In this document: positions 17,097-24,676 of the stretch, in pieces
How the letters are laid out: each line of letters opens with the position of its first letter
Position numbering within the stretch: position 1 is the first letter of the stretch
NCBI GenBank assembly: GCA_030431475.1
Contig: JAUIJD010000010.1
Location: 1-64,000 of the forward strand
Direction: 5' to 3'
DNA: 64,000 bases
DNA from: Verrucomicrobiia bacterium
GTDB taxonomy: Bacteria > Verrucomicrobiota > Verrucomicrobiia > Verrucomicrobiales > Akkermansiaceae
The notes under the pieces: model-generated
What the model was told of the DNA's origin: nothing
What the model saw: only the letters and a program-made list of their open reading frames with translations
Database searches by the model: none
Program-made: the position numbers and the translations under genes

Positions 17097-18365
17097 ATGG
17101 GCAAGCCGCCGGGGGCGACTCATCCTGCGCCCGTGCGCGAGGAAACCCGGCGATGGATCGAGGCCGACAAGCGGCATGCGTGGCATCCGTTCACGCCGCA
17201 GCAGGCGTGGACCGATGCGGACCACGAACCGCTGGTGATCGTCCGCGGCGAGGGGCCCTGGCTGTGGGACTCGGAGGGCCGGCGCTACCTCGACGGCAAC
17301 AGCTCGATCTGGACCAACATCCATGGCCACGCCCATCCGGCGATCAACCGGGCGATCACCGACCAGCTGGGCGAGATCGCCCACAGCTCCTACCTCGGCT
17401 TCGCCAACCCGCGGGCCAGCGAGCTGGCGGAAAGGCTGTGCGGCTTCTTTCCGGACGGCACGCTCGAGCGCGTCTTCTTCTCCGACGACGGCTCCACGGC
17501 GATCGAGGTCGCGATGAAGATGTCGCTGCAGTGCCGGATGCAGAGCGGCGAGCCGGAGCGTCACCGCTTCGCCGCCTTTGCCGACGGCTACCACGGCGAC
17601 ACCATGGGCGCGGCGGCCCTCGGCGGCGTGTCGCGTTTCTTCGAGCGCTTCCGTCGCTTCGGTCCCGAGGTCGACTTCGTGGAATCCATCGACCAGCTCG
17701 ATCCGGACGGCCTGAACGCGGTGGTCATCGAACCGCTCATCCAGGGCGTCAACGAGATGCGCCCGTGGCCCGAGGGCATGCTTGCGGAGCTTCGCGCGTG
17801 GTGCGACCGGCACGGCGTGCTGCTCATCCTCGACGAGGTGATGACCGGCTTCGGCCGCACCGGGACGATGTTCGCCTGCCAGCGGGAGCAGGTGATTCCG
17901 GATTTCCTCTGCCTGGCCAAGGGGCTGAGCGGGGGCTACCTGCCGCTGGCCGCGACGCTGACCACCGGGAGGATCTACGACGCCTTCCTCGGGCCGCCGG
18001 AGAACGCGTTTTACTACGGGCATAGTTTCACGGCCAACTCGACGGCCTGCGCCGCGGCGCTGGCGAGCCTCGACCTGTTCGGGGCCGAGCGGACGCTCGA
18101 GCGGCTGCCGGCGAAGGTGGATCACCTGAAGAACCTGTTAGAGGGACTGGCGAGCGACCGCGACGAGGTCGTCGAGGTGCGGCAGTGCGGGCTGGTCGCC
18201 GGCATCGAGCTGCGCGAGGGACGGGGTGCGGAGGTCTGCCTCCGGGCGCGCGACCACGGTCTGCTGACCCGTCCGATCCGCGACACGGTGGTCCTGATGC
18301 CGCCGCTGTGCGTGGGCCACGACGAGCTCGATCGGGCGGTGCGGGCGATCGCGGCGGCCTTCTAG
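17097..18365 (+). CDS. bioA: Adenosylmethionine-8-amino-7-oxononanoate aminotransferase
   Basis: A PLP enzyme of biotin synthesis that transfers an amino group from S-adenosylmethionine to 8-amino-7-oxononanoate, giving 7,8-diaminopelargonate. At 422 residues it is of normal length. BioA features are HAWHPFTPQQAW near the N-terminus, GNSSIWTNIHGHAHP, the PLP-contacting FSDDGSTAIEVAMKM, LILDEVMTGFGRTGTMFA with the PLP-binding Asp, and the Schiff-base lysine Lys275 in CLAKGLSGGYLPLAATL. The start is the ATG at 17097. No other biotin gene lies nearby, so the pathway is dispersed or bioA is orphaned here. A REP-like palindrome follows directly after the stop. Confidence 0.94.
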   Translation: MGKPPGATHPAPVREETRRWIEADKRHAWHPFTPQQAWTDADHEPLVIVRGEGPWLWDSEGRRYLDGNSSIWTNIHGHAHPAINRAITDQLGEIAHSSYLGFANPRASELAERLCGFFPDGTLERVFFSDDGSTAIEVAMKMSLQCRMQSGEPERHRFAAFADGYHGDTMGAAALGGVSRFFERFRRFGPEVDFVESIDQLDPDGLNAVVIEPLIQGVNEMRPWPEGMLAELRAWCDRHGVLLILDEVMTGFGRTGTMFACQREQVIPDFLCLAKGLSGGYLPLAATLTTGRIYDAFLGPPENAFYYGHSFTANSTACAAALASLDLFGAERTLERLPAKVDHLKNLLEGLASDRDEVVEVRQCGLVAGIELREGRGAEVCLRARDHGLLTRPIRDTVVLMPPLCVGHDELDRAVRAIAAAF

Positions 18366-18446
18366 ACTGCGGCGATTCATCGCCGCTTTCCGAGGGTCGA
18401 TTCATCGACTCCCGGCCGGACCGGCAAGCTCCGCGATGAATCGCGC
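18366..18446. repeat. REP-like palindromic repeat, copy 3
   Basis: ACTGCGGCGATTCATCGCCGC starts at the bioA stop codon and is followed by GTCGATTCATCGAC and then by a degenerate inverted copy, CGCGATGAATCGCG. It is the same family as the copies at 8601 and 13796. As at 13796, it sits directly between one transcription unit and the promoter of the next. Confidence 0.8.
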
Positions 18447-18497
18447 GGGCCCGGCCGTGCCGGGGCGGGGCGCGAGTGGGCTCGCGCGGTCCTGTTC

Positions 18498-18526
18498 TTG
18501 CCTCCCCACCGTGAGGTTGCTAGAAC
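18498..18526 (+). promoter_or_regulatory. Putative promoter, start codon 6 nt downstream
   Basis: TTGCCT (18498-18503), a 17-nt spacer and TAGAAC (18521-18526) end 6 nt before the ATG at 18533. It is the cleanest example of the short-spaced promoters in this window. Confidence 0.55.
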
Positions 18527-18532
18527 CCGAGC

Positions 18533-19240
18533 ATGGAAGAGACCCCGCCTCCCGCTCCCGCGATGCCTCCGGAACCGACCCCGAAGAAGGGTCTCCATCC
18601 CGTGGCCTGGGTCGGCATCGGTTGCGGCGGCCTGCTGATCGTCGCCATCATCGGCATCGCGCTGGCGGTCGGCTTCTTCAAGCGAAAGGTCAACGAATTC
18701 CAGGCGGAGATGGCGGCCGACCCGCATCGGACGGCGGCCGAGATGATCGTGAAGCTGAATCCCGACCTCGAGATGGTTTCCGACGACGAGACCGCCGGCG
18801 AGATGACCATCCGGGTGAAGTCGAGCGGCGAGGAGATGACGGTGAGCTATGCGGATCTCGCCGACGGCAAGATCACGGTGACCGACGACGACGGGACGAC
18901 GACCCAGATCGGCAAGGTCGACCTGTCGGAGGTCCCGGCCTGGGTGCCGCGCTACCCCAAGGTGATCGAGACCGGGGCGGTCTATCACCAGGACCAGGGA
19001 GGTCGCAGCCAGGGCATGATGATGTTCACCACCGCCGATACCCCGGAACAGGTGGTTGCCTTCTACGACTCGGCCATCGCCTCCGGCAGCACCAGCTCGA
19101 GCTCGGTCAACCTCGGTTCCACCACCCGGGTGACGCGCACCTACGAGGACGCCGGCCGGAAGATCACGCTGACCGCGGCCGGCTCCGGCGGCGGCGATCC
19201 GACGCAGGTCACGCTCAACTACGAGTCCCCCACTCCCTGA
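18533..19240 (+). CDS. Hypothetical single-pass membrane protein
   Basis: A 235-residue protein of unknown function. A proline-rich N-terminus (about residues 1-20) precedes one membrane segment (GIGCGGLLIVAIIGIALAVGFF). The outer part begins with a helical stretch and contains a small beta-rich region (ETAGEMTIRVKSSGEEMTVSY, then DGKITVTDDDG). The C-terminal half, from VPRYPKVIETGAVYHQDQGG to EQVVAFYDSAI, resembles the domain seen in many bacterial proteins of undefined role. Proteins of this design are common in Verrucomicrobia. The next gene starts 4 nt after its stop. Confidence 0.75.
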   Translation: MEETPPPAPAMPPEPTPKKGLHPVAWVGIGCGGLLIVAIIGIALAVGFFKRKVNEFQAEMAADPHRTAAEMIVKLNPDLEMVSDDETAGEMTIRVKSSGEEMTVSYADLADGKITVTDDDGTTTQIGKVDLSEVPAWVPRYPKVIETGAVYHQDQGGRSQGMMMFTTADTPEQVVAFYDSAIASGSTSSSSVNLGSTTRVTRTYEDAGRKITLTAAGSGGGDPTQVTLNYESPTP

Positions 19241-19244
19241 TGTC

Positions 19245-20465
19245 ATGAGAGGCTTGTGGCCGCTGCTGATCCCCACCTTTGCGCTGGGGTTCGGGGTGGC
19301 GTGGTGGTCGAAGCCCGACCCGCCGCCGGTCGAGGTCGAGGTCGCGAGGCCGAAGGTCACGCCGCGGGCGCCGGGGGCCGACTCGGGGCTTCGGGAAACG
19401 GTCATCACCCACGAGACGACGCTCAACGCCCTCGGCGACCTCCGCTTCGGCAGCGGCTTCGACGAGGAACTCGAGGCCATCGATCCCTCCGAGATTCCGG
19501 CGCTGCTGGCGGCCCTGGCCGACCGGGCGGGCTACTACGGTCTCGGCTACGAGGACGAAGAGGTGCTCGAGCAACTGCTGCTTCGCTGGTACGCGGCCGA
19601 CCCGGACGCCGCCCTGGTGTGGACGCTCGGCGTGAAGACGACCGGCGACCGGCGCCAGTTGCTCAACCAGCTGGTTCGTCACGAGGCCGAGAACGACCTC
19701 GACCGGGCGATCGACCTGGCCCGGCGCTATGCGAGGGACGAGGACGGCGACATCAGCCTGCCGGACGTCCTGATGGAGCAGGCGGTCGACGAGGGTGCCG
19801 ACAAGCTCCTGGAGGTGTGCCGTCTCGGGGTCTCCGACGCGGACGGCACCCGCGGGATCCCGGTCGATTACCCCTCCGGCTTTCCCTTCCGCGACACGCT
19901 CGAGGCGATCGCCGACCTTGCGGCGTCCCTCGAGGACGGGCAGTCGCTGTCGATGGTGCCGTCGAACCTGCTCGCGGAATGGGCGAGGCGCGATCCGGAG
20001 GCGGCCTACGCCTGGCTCGCGTCCGGCCGGAAGGTCCCCTTCAACGGGGAGGTCGGCGATTTCGTCGAAGGCTACGCCGAGGTTGCGACGAACGCCGAGG
20101 TCGGGGCCTTCGCGGCGGGCCTGTTCGATCCGGACGAGCGTCCCGCCCGCCGCTACGACACGGCTTTCGACATCCTGAGCGAAGTGCCGGAAGGCGAAAC
20201 CCTCGAGGGTTTTCTTGAGGGGCTCGCGGATCCAGGCGCCCGAGAGCAGCATCTGGAAGGGTTGTTCCTGCGGTCCCAGTCGGCCTACGGGGGTGGCTAC
20301 GATCGGGCCCGGGAGCAGGTCCTTCTGGCGATGGCGCCGGAAATGCGGGTCCGGCTGATGAGTCAGTCGACCCTCACCGCCTCGAAACGCCGGGAGCTGG
20401 TTCCCCTGCTCCGGCGCCTCGGCCACAGCGAAGAGGAAATCGCGGCGATGACGGGCGGCGGGTGA
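19245..20465 (+). CDS. Hypothetical protein with helical DPxAA repeats
   Basis: A 406-residue protein with an uncleaved N-terminal hydrophobic segment (WPLLIPTFALGFGVAWW) and a soluble, all-helical remainder. It contains several copies of a short motif in which DP is followed by alanines and an aromatic residue (ADPDAALVWTLG, RRDPEAAYAWLAS), a pattern I associate with large paralogous families in Verrucomicrobiales. The repeats suggest a TPR/Sel1-like solenoid. It is co-transcribed with the membrane protein upstream (4 nt apart) and converges on the leftward operon with a 3-nt gap. No function can be assigned. Confidence 0.75.
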   Translation: MRGLWPLLIPTFALGFGVAWWSKPDPPPVEVEVARPKVTPRAPGADSGLRETVITHETTLNALGDLRFGSGFDEELEAIDPSEIPALLAALADRAGYYGLGYEDEEVLEQLLLRWYAADPDAALVWTLGVKTTGDRRQLLNQLVRHEAENDLDRAIDLARRYARDEDGDISLPDVLMEQAVDEGADKLLEVCRLGVSDADGTRGIPVDYPSGFPFRDTLEAIADLAASLEDGQSLSMVPSNLLAEWARRDPEAAYAWLASGRKVPFNGEVGDFVEGYAEVATNAEVGAFAAGLFDPDERPARRYDTAFDILSEVPEGETLEGFLEGLADPGAREQHLEGLFLRSQSAYGGGYDRAREQVLLAMAPEMRVRLMSQSTLTASKRRELVPLLRRLGHSEEEIAAMTGGG

Positions 20466-20468
20466 GCG

Positions 20469-21623
20469 TCAGTCTTCCGCCAGCGCGTCGCGGCACCAGG
20501 ACAGCGCCATCAGCGCGTAGCCGGTGCCGTAGGGCTGGTGGTAGTCGTAGAGCGGGTAGTCCCACCATGAGCCGTCCTTCTCCTGGCGGTGGAGGATCAC
20601 CCGCGCCAGCTCGGTGGCGTGGTGGGCATGGCGTTCCTCGGGCAGCAGGCGGGCCGACTCGATGAAGTAGAAAATGCCGTAGTAGTAGAAGTAGCCGGAG
20701 ATCGCGAAGTGGGTCTCGTGCGGCACCGGGCGCTTGCGGCCGATGCTGAGGAATCCCTCGCGGTCGATGAATCGCTTGAGCCAGGTCTCGAGCACCTCGT
20801 CGGTGACCTTCCCTTCCCCGAACACGCGAAGCGCGGCGTTGCAGGCCTGGCTGCGGGCGAGCGAGCCGGCGGGCCGGTTGATCGGTCGCCGCGGGACGAC
20901 GCGGTGGCTGTGGGAGTAGACGTAGGAAAAGTCCGGCGTGCGCTGGCGCTCGAGGCTGGCCAGCGCGGGCGTGGTCACCTTCGGGTCGAGGGCGACCCCC
21001 ATCTCCCGCGTCGCCTCGTCCACGGCCAGCAGGACGGTGGCCGTCGTGAACGAGGTCGGCATGCCGCTCGGCTTGCGGCTGGTGAAGCCGTCGAAGAGGT
21101 CGAGGTAGCCCCAGCCTCCATCGACCTCGGCGTAGCGCTGGAGCAGTTCGATCTGCTGCGTGGCCAGCCGTTGCCACTTCGAGCGTTCCTCGTCGCTGTC
21201 GGCGATGCGGTGGAGCCGGGTCAGCGCCCGCAGGCCGTAGGCGTGGCCCCAGACGTTGTAGGTGGTCGTCTGGTCGGCGCGGCGCAGCTTCGGCAGGTGC
21301 TCCGCCATCCACTCGCCGCCCTTCTCGATGGCGGCGAGGGTTTCCGGGCGGCGGTCGCCGCTGTCGATCAGGCCGCTGAGGGCCAGTCCGGAAGCCCCGG
21401 CGCGGAAGGCGTGGTGGGCGCCGGGGACCGGCGCGTAGATGTTGAGTCCCTTGGTGCGGGTGGGTCCGCCCCACGAGCCGTTCGGGTTCTGGTCGGCGAC
21501 CAGGAAATCGACGCCCCGCTCGAGCGACGCCGCGACGGTGGCCGGCGTGACCTCCGCCACCGGCTTTTCCTGGCCGACCGCGATCCCCGCAATCAGGCCG
21601 GCGATGACAAGGCGACGCATCAT
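20469..21623 (-). CDS. Secreted prenyltransferase/squalene-cyclase-repeat protein
   Basis: A 384-residue protein with a signal peptide (MMRRLVIAGLIAGIAVG) and an alpha-toroid made of prenyltransferase/squalene oxidase repeats. QW-like motifs recur: DQNPNGSWGGP, VDGGWGYLDLF and EKDGSWWDYPLYDYHQPYGTGYAL. I see no DxDD motif typical of squalene-hopene cyclases, and export argues against a terpene cyclase. Similar proteins are frequent in Planctomycetes/Verrucomicrobia with unknown substrates. It is the last gene of a leftward three-gene operon; its start overlaps the stop of the HlyD-like gene by 4 nt. Confidence 0.82.
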   Translation of the reverse strand: MMRRLVIAGLIAGIAVGQEKPVAEVTPATVAASLERGVDFLVADQNPNGSWGGPTRTKGLNIYAPVPGAHHAFRAGASGLALSGLIDSGDRRPETLAAIEKGGEWMAEHLPKLRRADQTTTYNVWGHAYGLRALTRLHRIADSDEERSKWQRLATQQIELLQRYAEVDGGWGYLDLFDGFTSRKPSGMPTSFTTATVLLAVDEATREMGVALDPKVTTPALASLERQRTPDFSYVYSHSHRVVPRRPINRPAGSLARSQACNAALRVFGEGKVTDEVLETWLKRFIDREGFLSIGRKRPVPHETHFAISGYFYYYGIFYFIESARLLPEERHAHHATELARVILHRQEKDGSWWDYPLYDYHQPYGTGYALMALSWCRDALAED

Positions 21624-23035
21624 TCCGGGACAACGACCACCTGACCGGGTTCGAGGCCTTCGCGGATCTGCACCCGCTTGCCGTCCGTGGGTCCGCGCTT
21701 CACCGGTCGCGATTCGGTCTTGCCGTCGGCCAGCTTCAGCTCGACCGACCAGCCGCCGTCGGCGGTGGCGACGAGCGCCTTTTCGGGAACCGCGAGGCAC
21801 TCCGGGTGGGTGTAGGCGACGCGGATGCACTCGACCGAGGTGCCGACGTCCGGCGTCTCGCCCTCCGGCCACTCGGCTTTGAGCGTGGCGGTGAGTTTCC
21901 CGTCGGGACCGGGAAAGGCCTCGACCTTGCCGATGGTCCCGGCCGGATCGGAACCGCCCGCGCCGGGGACCTTCAGGGTGATGGCCTCGCCGGTCTTGAG
22001 CGAGTCGGCGACGGCGGCATCGACCCGCGCGCTGAGCCGCACCGGGGCATCGCCCGGGACGAGCGTGACCAGCGTCCGGCGGACCGGCACGGCGGTGCCG
22101 ACCTTGAGGTACTTGGAAAGGTCGCCGTAGTCCCAGGTGTCGCCGTCGAGTCCTCCGTGGAAGCAGATCCCGTCGACCGGCGCCTTCCACTCGAGCAGGG
22201 CTCCGTCCTTCTTCAGCCGTTCGAGTTCGAGCTTCTCCCGCTCAAGCTCGGCCTCGGCCCCTTTCAGCGCGATCTTCGCCTCCTCCAGCGCCCGCGGGAG
22301 GTTCTGGCTGGTCTTGTCGAAGGCGATCGAGGCCTCGGCGGCGGCGCGCTCGAGCGCCTCGAGCCGGCGCGGCAGCACGGTTTCGAGGGTCCGCTTGGCG
22401 CCGCGCTGGGCCTCGCTGAGCTGGAACTTCTCCATCTCGACCGAGAGCTGCTGGCGTTTGAGGATGATCTCCTCGGTGTCCTCGGTGAGATCGTCCGCCT
22501 CGTACATCTGCTTGAGCTGCTTGAGTTCCTCTTCGGCCGACTCGACGCCGAAGCGGGCGCGCTTCAGCGACTGCTCGACCTGGGCTTCCTCGGCCGGGCG
22601 TCCGATCGTCTTGAAATACTCGAGATCCTCGGCGGCGGTTTCCTTGGCGCGCTTCGCCGCCTCCAGGGCGATCTCGTGTTCCTCCCCGAGCTTCTTCACC
22701 TCGAGCTGCTGCCGCGCGACGGCGATCTCCTTGGAGGTGACCGAGCGTCCGAGATCCTCCAGGCGGCGCTCGTAGGCTTCCTTCTCGAAAGCGATGATCA
22801 CCTCGCCCTTCTTCACGGGAGCGCCGTGGTCGGCGAGGGTCTCGATCACGAACGAGCTCCAGGTTTCCGGCTTGAGCTCGAAGCCGGGCGCTTCGACCGG
22901 GAGGACCGTGGCCTGGAAGCGGTGTTCGACGCGGAAGGGCGCGCTTTCGACGGTCAATTCGCCCGCGAACAAGGGCGCGGCGGACAGCACGAGGACGGGG
23001 ATTCGGGTGATCATCGGGTGCGGGATGAGCGCCAT
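21620..23035 (-). CDS. HlyD/membrane-fusion-like periplasmic protein
   Basis: A 471-residue protein with a signal peptide after the ATG at 23035, which overlaps the upstream stop (TGATG), showing translational coupling. A lipoyl/barrel-sandwich half (KKGEVIIAFEKEAYERRLEDL) leads into a long coiled coil (about residues 75-270, rich in Glu, Lys, Arg and Leu), which returns to the second half (LLEWKAPVDGICFHGGL). A beta-barrel (VRLSARVDAAVADSLKTGEAITLKV) and a C-terminal domain (ECLAVPEKALVATADGGW, then VQIREGLEPGQVVVVPE) follow. This is the layout of efflux-pump adaptor proteins, but no ABC, RND or outer-membrane partner is adjacent. A role as a lone periplasmic adaptor is therefore open. Confidence 0.8.
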   Translation of the reverse strand: MALIPHPMITRIPVLVLSAAPLFAGELTVESAPFRVEHRFQATVLPVEAPGFELKPETWSSFVIETLADHGAPVKKGEVIIAFEKEAYERRLEDLGRSVTSKEIAVARQQLEVKKLGEEHEIALEAAKRAKETAAEDLEYFKTIGRPAEEAQVEQSLKRARFGVESAEEELKQLKQMYEADDLTEDTEEIILKRQQLSVEMEKFQLSEAQRGAKRTLETVLPRRLEALERAAAEASIAFDKTSQNLPRALEEAKIALKGAEAELEREKLELERLKKDGALLEWKAPVDGICFHGGLDGDTWDYGDLSKYLKVGTAVPVRRTLVTLVPGDAPVRLSARVDAAVADSLKTGEAITLKVPGAGGSDPAGTIGKVEAFPGPDGKLTATLKAEWPEGETPDVGTSVECIRVAYTHPECLAVPEKALVATADGGWSVELKLADGKTESRPVKRGPTDGKRVQIREGLEPGQVVVVPE

Positions 23036-23709
23036 CAGTCGGCGAGTTTGCCTTTTCTCGCAAGCCACAAGAAGTGGCGGCGGGGCTTCTTCGCCTTCGG
23101 AGCGATGTCGATCTCGTGGCGGACGACCTCGAAGCCGGTGCGGGCGAGCGTTCTCTCGATCTTCGGCACCGGCTTGGACGAGGCGATGGCCAGCAGGCCG
23201 CCGTCGCGGAGCGCATCGTAGGCGGCGGTCAACCAGCGGCGGTTCTCGAACAAGGCGTGCTGCCGGTCGATCAAGGGCGAGGTGTCGGCGTGGACGAGGA
23301 TCAGATGCCAGGGATCCGATCCGGCGGCGAGTCCGCGGAGGCCCGGGTCGCGGCCGATCTCGACGCGTTTGTCGTCGAGCGGGTGGAAATCGAGGTGCTC
23401 CTCAAGCCAGGCGGGCAGTTCCGGGCAGGGCTCGGCCACGTGGAAGACGGCGCGCTTCTGCGGCAGGGCCTCGGCGGCGGCCGCCAGCACGGTGCCGAGG
23501 CCGAGGCCGGCGATCCACACCCGCGGCTGGCGGACCGGGCGGAAGGGCGAGATGGCGAGCCGCGCCATGCCGTCCTCGCTGGCGCGGGTGGCCGGGCCGG
23601 CGGTGGGGACGCCGTCGAGCGTGAGGTACGGCCGTCCGTCGTGCTCGTGGAGCACGAGCTCGGAGCCGTCGGGCTGGGTGGTCCGGGCGAGAACGACGCG
23701 TGGTTTCAT
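23035..23709 (-). CDS. Spermidine synthase-like methyltransferase-fold protein
   Basis: A 224-residue protein of the spermidine synthase-like group within the class I methyltransferase fold. The nucleotide-binding strand and loop (VWIAGLGLGTVLAAAAEALP) are followed by an acidic strand end (VFHVAEPCPELPAWL), and the product-side region is LAAGSDPWHLILVHADTSPL. The usual polyamine-binding tyrosines and the D-x-x-D gate of true spermidine synthases are not evident, so a polyamine product should not be assumed. It is the first gene of the leftward operon and is divergent from the TM2 gene, 43 nt apart. Confidence 0.75.
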   Translation of the reverse strand: MKPRVVLARTTQPDGSELVLHEHDGRPYLTLDGVPTAGPATRASEDGMARLAISPFRPVRQPRVWIAGLGLGTVLAAAAEALPQKRAVFHVAEPCPELPAWLEEHLDFHPLDDKRVEIGRDPGLRGLAAGSDPWHLILVHADTSPLIDRQHALFENRRWLTAAYDALRDGGLLAIASSKPVPKIERTLARTGFEVVRHEIDIAPKAKKPRRHFLWLARKGKLAD

Positions 23710-23715
23710 GCTTTC

Positions 23716-23743
23716 TTGCGGTGCGCGAGGGATTTAGTAGAAA
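23716..23743 (+). promoter_or_regulatory. Putative promoter, start codon 9 nt downstream
   Basis: TTGCGG (23716-23721), a 16-nt spacer and TAGAAA (23738-23743) precede the ATG at 23753 by 9 nt. GGGG in the gap could act as a very short ribosome-binding site. Confidence 0.45.
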
Positions 23744-23752
23744 GGGGTCGAT

Positions 23753-24133
23753 ATGTCCAACGAACCTGAGAAACCGAGTCCGGCCCCGGACGACACGCCG
23801 CCGCCCGCTCCCGAATCGTCGCCCGCGCCGGAGACGCAGCCCGACCCGCCGAGCCCCGCGCCGGCACCCGCGTCCGGCGGAGGCTCGGACAAGAAGCTCG
23901 TGGCGGGCCTGCTGGGCATTCTGCTCGGCTGGATCGGCATCCACAAATTCTATCTCGGTTACCAGAAGGAAGGAATCATCATGCTGGTGGTCGGCCTCGT
24001 CGGCTACTTCCTCTGCGGCATTCCCACCGCCGTCGTCGGCATCATCGGCCTGATCGAGGGCATCCTCTACCTCACCAAGCCCGACGAAGAGTTCGAGAAG
24101 ACCTACGTCACCGGCCAGAAGCCGTGGTTCTGA
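23753..24133 (+). CDS. TM2 domain-containing protein
   Basis: A 126-residue protein. The first 45 residues are a disordered Pro/Glu/Ala-rich segment. A TM2 domain follows: KKLVAGLLGILLGWIGIHKFYLGY (first membrane helix and the conserved G-x-H-x-F-Y-L-G), then EGIIMLVVGLVGYFLCGIP and VVGIIGLIEGILYL. TM2 proteins are small inner-membrane proteins of undefined function. It converges on the HU gene, and a strong palindromic terminator lies between them. Confidence 0.9.
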   Translation: MSNEPEKPSPAPDDTPPPAPESSPAPETQPDPPSPAPAPASGGGSDKKLVAGLLGILLGWIGIHKFYLGYQKEGIIMLVVGLVGYFLCGIPTAVVGIIGLIEGILYLTKPDEEFEKTYVTGQKPWF

Positions 24134-24164
24134 TCGCTCCGGGTTCCGTCCAGTTCTGAAAACG

Positions 24165-24193
24165 AAAACCCCGGCCAGCGAGGCCGGGGTTTT
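24165..24193. terminator. Bidirectional intrinsic terminator
   Basis: AAAACCCCGGCC, a 5-nt loop (AGCGA) and GGCCGGGGTTTT form a perfect 12-bp stem with an A-tract before it and a T-tract after it. It serves the TM2 gene (plus strand) and the HU gene (minus strand), which converge here. Confidence 0.93.
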
Positions 24194-24248
24194 CTGTTCA
24201 AGTTGATGTTGGGGGATCCAAAACCCGGATCGTGCCGGGCATCGGGAC

Positions 24249-24524
24249 TTACAGCGAGCCCTTGAGGGTCGAGGAGGCCTTGAAGCCCACGGACTTCGAG
24301 GCGGCGATCTGCATGGCTTCGCCGGTCTTCGGGTTGCGGCCCATGCGGGCGGCACGCTTCTTCACTTCGAAAGTGCCGAAACCGATGATCTGGACCTTCT
24401 TGTCCTTCTTGATACCGGTCACGATCGAGTCGAGAACGGCGGAGAGGGCGTCCTCGGCGGCGCGCTTGGTGGCATCATCTCCGAGGGCTTTCTGGACGGC
24501 TTCGACGAGTTCAGCTTTGTTCAT
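24249..24524 (-). CDS. hup: HU family DNA-binding protein
   Basis: A 91-residue histone-like nucleoid protein that binds and bends DNA as a dimer. The HU signature is complete: MNKAELVEAVQKAL helix, IIGFGTFEVKKRAARMGRNPKTGE with the DNA-contacting arm, and the C-terminal helix. The ATG at 24524 gives the canonical HU N-terminus; an open extension to 24605 adds unrelated residues. A promoter-like pair sits at 24535-24563 on the minus strand. The bidirectional terminator at 24165-24193 lies downstream. Confidence 0.96.
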   Translation of the reverse strand: MNKAELVEAVQKALGDDATKRAAEDALSAVLDSIVTGIKKDKKVQIIGFGTFEVKKRAARMGRNPKTGEAMQIAASKSVGFKASSTLKGSL

Positions 24525-24534
24525 GGCAGGAACC

Positions 24535-24563
24535 GTAATGCGCTCCAGGTGCTTGTTTGGCAA
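24535..24563 (-). promoter_or_regulatory. Putative HU promoter, start codon 10 nt downstream
   Basis: On the minus strand TTGCCA (24563-24558), a 17-nt spacer and CATTAC (24540-24535) precede the ATG at 24524 by 10 nt. The -10 is a weak match; the -35 and the spacing match the other promoters proposed here. Confidence 0.4.
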
Positions 24564-24676
24564 GCTAAAATAAACCCGCTGCAGGGCCCGTTTTTCCTTT
24601 GCCATCAGGCATTTCGGAGGCTAACGGCCCCTCTAACTACGATGAGCCTAGTAATTTCAGACGACCTCGTCCGGCC

